A stretch of DNA of 10,060 nucleotides, taken from positions 1 to 10,060 of the forward strand of contig CAZXDS010000129.1 in the NCBI GenBank assembly GCA_964639525.1. The letters run 5' to 3'. The notes beneath the pieces are model-generated. The model did no database searches and had not been told where the DNA came from. It saw only the letters and a list, made by a program, of their open reading frames with translations. This document shows, one piece after another, positions 5,557 to 10,060 of the stretch (its first letter is position 1; the number at the start of each line of letters is the position of its first letter). The DNA comes from CAZXDS01 sp964639525. GTDB lineage: Bacteria; Bacteroidota; Ignavibacteria; Ignavibacteriales; Melioribacteraceae. A program made the position numbers and the translations under genes.

Positions 5557-5805
5557 TTATTTGCTGTTAAGAAAATATAAACCTTCATAATATTCATCTG
5601 AATTATCTAATTTCACCGGAATTAATTCTTCATTTTCTTTCAATACTATTGAACGTAATCCTCTAAACATGTTTTCCGAATAACTATTCCACAACTTTTT
5701 ATACCTTTCAAAATTTGGCGTAATTTCCTCATCAGGATCAACCAGCAATGTATGTTCTCTATCTAAATGATAGACATAAAATTCACCAACGAAACCCTTT
5801 CCCAT
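5557..5805 (-). CDS. Small soluble acidic protein, unknown function
   Basis: This frame gives 82 residues with no signal peptide or membrane helix. It is acidic (EHTLLVDPDEEITPNFERY near residues 17-35, DNSDEYYEG near 67-75) and rich in aromatic residues, and it reads like a folded alpha/beta domain. I do not recognise the family. No Shine-Dalgarno precedes the ATG (the upstream sequence is AGTAAAAAAATG), which weakens the start call but is common in AT-rich Bacteroidota-type genomes. It converges on the basic-tail gene with a 70-base gap that holds no clear terminator, and diverges from the HEAT-repeat gene. The protein-like composition supports a real gene. It could also be one domain of an older, longer gene. 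Confidence 0.55.
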   Translation of the reverse strand: MGKGFVGEFYVYHLDREHTLLVDPDEEITPNFERYKKLWNSYSENMFRGLRSIVLKENEELIPVKLDNSDEYYEGLYFLNSK

Positions 5806-5963
5806 TTTTTTACTATTAGATTTTTAAAAACTCTGTTACATATTATTATCGAATGGAATTCGGTTGAGTTTAGCGGATATTACGATATTATTTTCTTTAC
5901 AATTATAAATTATTTTAAAAATTATGAAACCTTTTGAAGATATGCTTCGTCTTACATAATGAA

Positions 5964-5981
5964 TTCAGTTTAGAAACTGAA
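5964..5981. promoter_or_regulatory. Perfect 8-2-8 inverted repeat upstream of the HEAT-repeat gene
   Basis: TTCAGTTT and AAACTGAA flank a central AG. The repeat ends 31 bases before the ATG at 6013, a typical place for a dimeric repressor or activator site. A weak -35/-10-like pair (TTGAAG near 5935, then CATAAT near 5956) lies just upstream, so the repeat would overlap the transcription start. With a two-base spacer it is a better protein site than an RNA hairpin, because a loop of two bases is strained. Confidence 0.45.
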
Positions 5982-6012
5982 CAAAAACAACAATCATTTC
6001 TCAGGGGGAAAA

Positions 6013-6462
6013 ATGAAAAAGTTGAAAATCACATCGCTATTGCTAATTATCCTTTTCGGGTTCGTTTCTATTATACCCGCAAAAACAACTAATACAAGCA
6101 AATTTTTCAAAAAATCTAAAATTGAGTCGAACCTTTTAGCAGGTTTGGCCTCTGATAACACCGGTCTCCAAATTAGTTCCGCTTACTTTCTTGGAGAAAT
6201 TAATTCGGAGAAAGCAATAATACCTTTGATGCGTATGTTGCGTTCAGGAAAAAGTAATGGGGAACGAGCAATGGCGGCTTTGGCATTAATTAAAATTGGT
6301 GATGAAAGAGGAGTTTTCATTGTAAAACGTGAAGCTCAATTTAATGCCTCACAGAAAACACGAAAACTTTGTGCACACCTTTATAAATCGTACCTTATGG
6401 AAAATTTTTATAAACATGTAAATTCCCGAAGCAATTTGGCAATAACAAAAATTAGTAATTGA
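6013..6462 (+). CDS. Secreted HEAT-repeat protein
   Basis: The 149-residue product starts with a signal peptide (MKKLKITSLLLIILFGFVSIIPA, likely cut near residue 23). The mature part holds about two HEAT repeats at 38-80 and 83-105: LLAGLASDN, SSAYFLGEI, AIIPLMRMLRSG, then ERAMAALALIKIGDERGVFIV. These are helical hairpins of the kind that bind proteins. The last 40 residues are basic and do not continue the repeat pattern. The start is secure: AGGGGGAA lies just before the ATG. The gene converges on the large Asp-box gene and shares a terminator with it. An 8-2-8 palindrome lies upstream. A scaffold role in the envelope is inferred from the repeat type only. It is short for a HEAT protein and has no catalytic motif. 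Confidence 0.8.
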   Translation: MKKLKITSLLLIILFGFVSIIPAKTTNTSKFFKKSKIESNLLAGLASDNTGLQISSAYFLGEINSEKAIIPLMRMLRSGKSNGERAMAALALIKIGDERGVFIVKREAQFNASQKTRKLCAHLYKSYLMENFYKHVNSRSNLAITKISN

Positions 6463-6487
6463 TTTATCCCAAATCACCCACCAACAC

Positions 6488-6530
6488 AAAAAAGTCCGAC
6501 ACCGTTGAAGCGGAGCCGGACTTTCCTTTA
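6488..6530. terminator. Hairpin terminator shared by two convergent genes
   Basis: AAAGTCCG (6491-6498) pairs with CGGACTTT (6517-6524), with a short inner CCG/CGG pair in the loop. On the - strand the stem is followed by TTTTTTGTG, a clear T-run for the large - strand gene ending at 6534. On the + strand it is followed by CTTTAATTTTATTTC, a poorer T-rich tail for the HEAT gene ending at 6462. It therefore probably works in both directions, better on the - strand. Confidence 0.8.
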
Positions 6531-6533
6531 ATT

Positions 6534-9500
6534 TTATTTCAATTTTAGTTTTGGTAAGCGATTAGGTGTCCATGGAGAGTTAATTTTCTCCATCGAATCC
6601 TGAAGTTGTTTAATTTCCACTTCACCAATATTTTTCAATTTATTATAAACCGGAGGAAATTCTTCCGTCAAAACTTTGTAAGCTGTTTTTTGATTTCCCG
6701 TAATTCCGGCAGTTGAACGCCAATGTGTCCAAATTAAAGTACCGAGTCTGCTGTTTAACGATACTTTTGCGGGTGGAACTTCTTCGGCACTTGCACGGGC
6801 AGGCTGACCGTTGAATGCAAAAAGAACATCGTTTAATTCATTATCAATCTTTTCAGCTTGAGAAATTAAATCTGCAGAAGCAGCCGGTGTACTGTATAGT
6901 GTTTGTTTAATTAACTGAATATGATGCTTCAATTCCTCGGCATACTTTTGAGTTCCGTAAATAGTCTGTGCCAAATTCATCGACTTTTTCTGGAAGGCAA
7001 CTAACTCGCCTCTATCCTTTGCCGGCAAACTAGTGTTTTGCAAAACCTTAGCTTCAAATTTTACAGGTCCTGCAATCTGATTAATATTACCGTTTTGATA
7101 AAGCGAAACAGAAACAGAATAATTGCCCGGCATTGCAAGCATTCCGGATGATGTTTTTTTAGTCGGACTAAATTTGTTTTTGCTCAAACTAACAGGAGAT
7201 TGATTTGCATAATGTAAATCCCAAACTACTCTGTGAATTCCTTTTGATGCGGACTTTGTAATTTTTCGAACAGGATTTCCGGCATCGTCAAAAATTGTAA
7301 AAATCAAATGAGGAGCCTCTTCTTTTTTTTCCGCTTGTAATTCAGCATAAGTCGGCTGTGGTATTTTCTCCCCTTTTTTGAAAAGTTCCTTTTCCTTTTT
7401 TTGTCTTATTTGTTTCTTTGTTTTAGGAACATCTTTTAAGAAATATGTAATTGTTGCACCAAACGGTGCATTTTTTGCGGCAAAATATGTTGAGCCGGTT
7501 CCATATCTTCCGCCTTTTTGAATATACATAAGCGCATCTTTAACAGGAAAAACATAGGCATCCTTGTTATAGATTGAATCAGCATAATTTCTCAGCGGTG
7601 TGAAATTATCGAGAATGTAAAATCCCCTACCAAAAGTTGCAATTGCCAAATCATTTTCACGTTTTTGAATTGTTATATCTTCAACTGCTACATCCGGTAA
7701 TCCTGATTTAATTTGAATCCATTTTTTACCTCTGTTCGGGCTGAAGAAAAATCCAAACTCCGTACCAACAAATAATAAATTAGGATTTTTATAATCCTGC
7801 TGAATTGTATGAACTGTTCCATTTTCAGGAAGATTATTTGCTATTGATTCCCAAGATTTACCCTTGTCCTTGCTTATTAGAATGTAAGGTTTGAAATCAT
7901 TTCGCTTTATGTTATCGAACGAAGCGTAAACAATGTTTTCATCAAATTTAGAAGCCATAATATCGCTTACATAAGTATATTTAGGAATACCGGGGAATTC
8001 ATCATATTTTTTCCAAGTTTTTGCATCTTGAGAAACTTGAATAACACCGTCATCAGTTCCAACATAAAGTAAATTTTCCTTTACGGGAGATTCATCCATT
8101 GAAACTGCCATTCCGTATTGTGAAGTTGAAACGTCTTTACGCACGGCATCGTAGCTCCAATATTTCCCCATTACTTTCCAAGTGTTCCTATCTATTTGAG
8201 CTGTAATATCACCGCTTATTTCCGTCCAATTATCGCCTCTGTCATCACTTCTAAAAATTTTATTTGCAGCCGTATAAATCCTTGTGTGCGAATGCGGGCT
8301 TACAAACAAAGGAGTATTCCAATTCCATTTGTAAGTTTTTTCGCCTAATTTCGGTTCGGGCCGAATATCAATTGCTTCTCCGCTTTTTCTATCGTAACGA
8401 ACCATATTTCCGTACTGTGCTTCGGCATAAATTATATTCGGTGCAACCGGATCAGTTGCACTCCAAAAACCATCACCGCCGTTTGTAACAAACCAATCAG
8501 CATTAACAATACCTGTTCTCCGCAATGTTTGCGAAGGTCCGCCGAAACTGCTGTTATCTTGTGTTCCACCGTAAACGTTGTAGAAAGGATAATCATTATC
8601 AACAGCTACTCTGTATAATTGTGTAATAGGCAAATTACTTTTAAACACATAATTTTTTCCGCCGTCAAACGATTCGTAAACACCGCCGTCTCCGCCGATT
8701 AAAAAATGATTTGTATCTTCGGTATCAATCCATAAAGCATGGTCGTCAACGTGGCGTTTATTGTTACCGAGAGATTTCCAAGTTTTTCCGCCATCAAGAG
8801 TAACTTTTGAAACTGTTTCAAGCGAGTAAACTTTGTTCACATCTTTCGGATCGCAGAAAATTCGATTGAAATATTGTCCGCTCGAAGAATGCGTTCCCAT
8901 TTTTTCCCACGAAGCTCCGCGATTATTCGAACGAAAAAATCCGTCTTTGCCGTTTGCAGCTTCAACAATTAAATAAAGAACATCAGGGTTAGCCGGAGAA
9001 ATTGCAATTCCCAGTCCACCCAAATCAACTTTAGGCAAACCTTTCATTATTTTGTTCCAACTTTCTCCGCCGTCTTCAGATTTATAAACTGCCGATTCCG
9101 GTCCGCCGCCGATTTTTGTAAAAACATGTCTTCTTTGTTGAAATGCAGTTGCGTACATAATATCAGGATTTCTCGGATCGAAAATCACATCACGTACGCC
9201 TGTATTTTCACTAATCTTCAAAACATTTTTCCAAGTTTTTCCGCCGTCAACTGTTTTAAAAATTCCTCTATCGCCTCCGGGTCCCCAAACTGAACCAAGT
9301 GCTCCGACAAAAACAACATTAGAATTTCGCGGGTCAATTACAATCGAACCGATTTGTCGCGATATTTTTAATCCCATATTCTTCCACGAAGAACCTCCGT
9401 CAACCGATTTGTAAACACCGTTTCCGTAGCCGAGAGCGCGTTGGCTGTTTCGTTCACCGGTTCCGGTCCAAACAACATTGTGATTATTCGGGTCCATTGT

Positions 9501-9806
9501 TACAATGCCGATTGAATAAGCTCCGTGATGATCAAAAACCGGTTTGAATGTAGTTCCGGCGTTTGTGGTTTTCCAAAGATGCCCGCTTGCCGCAGCAACA
9601 TAATATTCGCTGTGATTTTTCGGATTCACTGCAAAATCCGCAATTCTGCCCGAAGTAAATGCGGGACCAATACTCCGGAAAGATAATCCCGAAAAATTGG
9701 AAGTTGCCCACGGACCTTTTTCTTTTTTCTTATCTTTGCCTTCAGCATTTATTACCGAAGTAATACTGAAAAGAATAACGAAAAGAGACAATAATAATTT
9801 TTTCAT
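6534..9806 (-). CDS. Large secreted Asp-box (Vps10/sortilin-like, BNR) beta-propeller protein
   Basis: With the ATG at 9804-9806 the product has 1090 residues. A longer in-frame start (9875) adds 23 polar residues before an obvious signal peptide. AAGGGGGA at 9811-9818 fixes the inner start. Signal peptide: residues 1-21, likely cut after INA. Residues about 38-735 are propeller blades with at least ten Asp boxes (S/TxDxGxxW): 80 TTNAGTTF, 134 SVDGGSSW, 185 TVDGGKTW, 243 SEDGGESW, 293 SNNRGASW, 336 TLDGGKTW, 379 SFDGGKNY, 520 SDDRGDNW, 645 SKDKGKSW and 689 SPNRGKKW, separated by DPxNPxxxYxA-type strands. A Lys/Glu-rich linker (793-830), an Ig/FlgD-like beta domain (832-918, FTIFDDAGNPVRKI) and a helical C-terminal part (925-1075) follow. 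Length and order fit the roughly 1000-residue bacterial proteins often labelled glycosyl hydrolase or sortilin-like. No sialidase catalytic set is evident, so an enzyme role is unproven. No type IX sorting domain was seen at the C-terminus. Confidence 0.92.
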   Translation of the reverse strand: MKKLLLSLFVILFSITSVINAEGKDKKKEKGPWATSNFSGLSFRSIGPAFTSGRIADFAVNPKNHSEYYVAAASGHLWKTTNAGTTFKPVFDHHGAYSIGIVTMDPNNHNVVWTGTGERNSQRALGYGNGVYKSVDGGSSWKNMGLKISRQIGSIVIDPRNSNVVFVGALGSVWGPGGDRGIFKTVDGGKTWKNVLKISENTGVRDVIFDPRNPDIMYATAFQQRRHVFTKIGGGPESAVYKSEDGGESWNKIMKGLPKVDLGGLGIAISPANPDVLYLIVEAANGKDGFFRSNNRGASWEKMGTHSSSGQYFNRIFCDPKDVNKVYSLETVSKVTLDGGKTWKSLGNNKRHVDDHALWIDTEDTNHFLIGGDGGVYESFDGGKNYVFKSNLPITQLYRVAVDNDYPFYNVYGGTQDNSSFGGPSQTLRRTGIVNADWFVTNGGDGFWSATDPVAPNIIYAEAQYGNMVRYDRKSGEAIDIRPEPKLGEKTYKWNWNTPLFVSPHSHTRIYTAANKIFRSDDRGDNWTEISGDITAQIDRNTWKVMGKYWSYDAVRKDVSTSQYGMAVSMDESPVKENLLYVGTDDGVIQVSQDAKTWKKYDEFPGIPKYTYVSDIMASKFDENIVYASFDNIKRNDFKPYILISKDKGKSWESIANNLPENGTVHTIQQDYKNPNLLFVGTEFGFFFSPNRGKKWIQIKSGLPDVAVEDITIQKRENDLAIATFGRGFYILDNFTPLRNYADSIYNKDAYVFPVKDALMYIQKGGRYGTGSTYFAAKNAPFGATITYFLKDVPKTKKQIRQKKEKELFKKGEKIPQPTYAELQAEKKEEAPHLIFTIFDDAGNPVRKITKSASKGIHRVVWDLHYANQSPVSLSKNKFSPTKKTSSGMLAMPGNYSVSVSLYQNGNINQIAGPVKFEAKVLQNTSLPAKDRGELVAFQKKSMNLAQTIYGTQKYAEELKHHIQLIKQTLYSTPAASADLISQAEKIDNELNDVLFAFNGQPARASAEEVPPAKVSLNSRLGTLIWTHWRSTAGITGNQKTAYKVLTEEFPPVYNKLKNIGEVEIKQLQDSMEKINSPWTPNRLPKLKLK

Positions 9807-10022
9807 ACGTTCCCCCTTAGGAATTGATTGTTCGTGATTGTTAGTTTGGTTTTTGTTGTAGCTGTGTACTGACATTGTTTAATAAACGTGTACGCTGATT
9901 TTCTCTTTATTTTTATCGCAGAATATCTTGAAATCATTTCAGAATTTTTCTTTTTATTTATAGAATTTATCGGCATTCCAATTTTTGGGATTGTTGATAA
10001 TATATTTTTTTTGAGTTACCCA

Positions 10023-10040
10023 CAAAGATACACTATCTTT
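10023..10040 (-). promoter_or_regulatory. Palindrome containing a TAnnTTTG-type -7 element upstream of the Asp-box gene
   Basis: AAAGATA and TATCTTT flank CAC at 10024-10040, a perfect 7-3-7 inverted repeat. On the - strand the right-hand copy reads TATCTTTG (10030-10023), an exact fit to the Bacteroidota -7 pattern TAnnTTTG. A TTTG -33 box is not clear; a T-rich stretch lies at about the right distance. If used, the leader before the ATG at 9806 would be about 210 bases. An operator overlapping the promoter is an alternative reading. Confidence 0.4.
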
Positions 10041-10060
10041 AATAAGAAAAACTAATAAAA

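Noticed and set aside
8264..8488. 74-codon + strand frame inside the Asp-box gene
   Set aside because: It is the shadow of a well-supported propeller-coding region on the other strand.
6800..9700. Repeated TTTTCCGCC-GTC-like patterns on the + strand, as a DNA repeat array
   Set aside because: They are the reverse complement of recurring Asp-box codons (DGGKTW) and reflect protein repeats, with irregular spacing.
9807..9875. N-terminal extension of 23 residues on the Asp-box protein
   Set aside because: It would bury the signal peptide behind a polar leader, while a strong AAGGGGGA site stands directly before the inner ATG.

Overview
The window is AT-rich (by eye about one third G+C), with short intergenic gaps and genes on both strands. 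Three things suggest a free-living Bacteroidota-type bacterium, possibly near Ignavibacteria: a long secreted Asp-box (Vps10/sortilin-like) beta-propeller protein, an ECF sigma/anti-sigma operon with LTxxQ-type periplasmic proteins, and a TAnnTTTG-like promoter element. The phylum is an inference; no rRNA or other taxonomic marker is present. No tRNA, rRNA, CRISPR array, transposase or phage gene was recognised.

Left end (1-1230, + strand). The 3' part of cmoB, the tRNA wobble-uridine carboxymethyltransferase, runs in from outside the window. It is followed by a small four-helix membrane protein of unknown role, which has a 14-bp perfect palindrome resembling a Fur-type operator in front of it.

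Decayed zone (1231-2829). This stretch of about 1.6 kb holds no intact gene. On the - strand it contains the start of a MacA/HlyD-type efflux adaptor, joined out of frame to a MacB-type ABC permease. The permease piece also carries an internal deletion, a frameshift and an apparent Trp-to-stop change. Beyond it lies a short relic of another coding frame and a patch of tandem heptamers.

ECF stress operon (2885-4761, - strand). An ECF sigma factor, a membrane-anchored anti-sigma factor without a zinc motif, a membrane-anchored LTxxQ-like protein and a secreted Spy/CpxP-like protein lie in one direction with tight junctions. The first three genes are translationally coupled. A GGAAT/GTCTAA promoter-like pair in front of the sigma gene suggests autoregulation. 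The ruined MacAB remnant lies immediately downstream in the same direction, so the operon probably once ended in an efflux pump that this lineage has lost.

Middle (4762-6462). Three poorly characterised genes: a one-helix protein with a very basic tail (+), an 82-residue soluble protein (-) and a secreted HEAT-repeat protein (+). The first and third have clear inverted repeats upstream.

Right end (6534-9806, - strand). A 1090-residue secreted Asp-box propeller protein converges on the HEAT gene, with a shared hairpin terminator between them. Its likely promoter region, with a perfect 7-3-7 palindrome, lies close to the right edge.

I found no clearly new multi-gene system. The most informative part is the ECF operon with its decayed efflux module.
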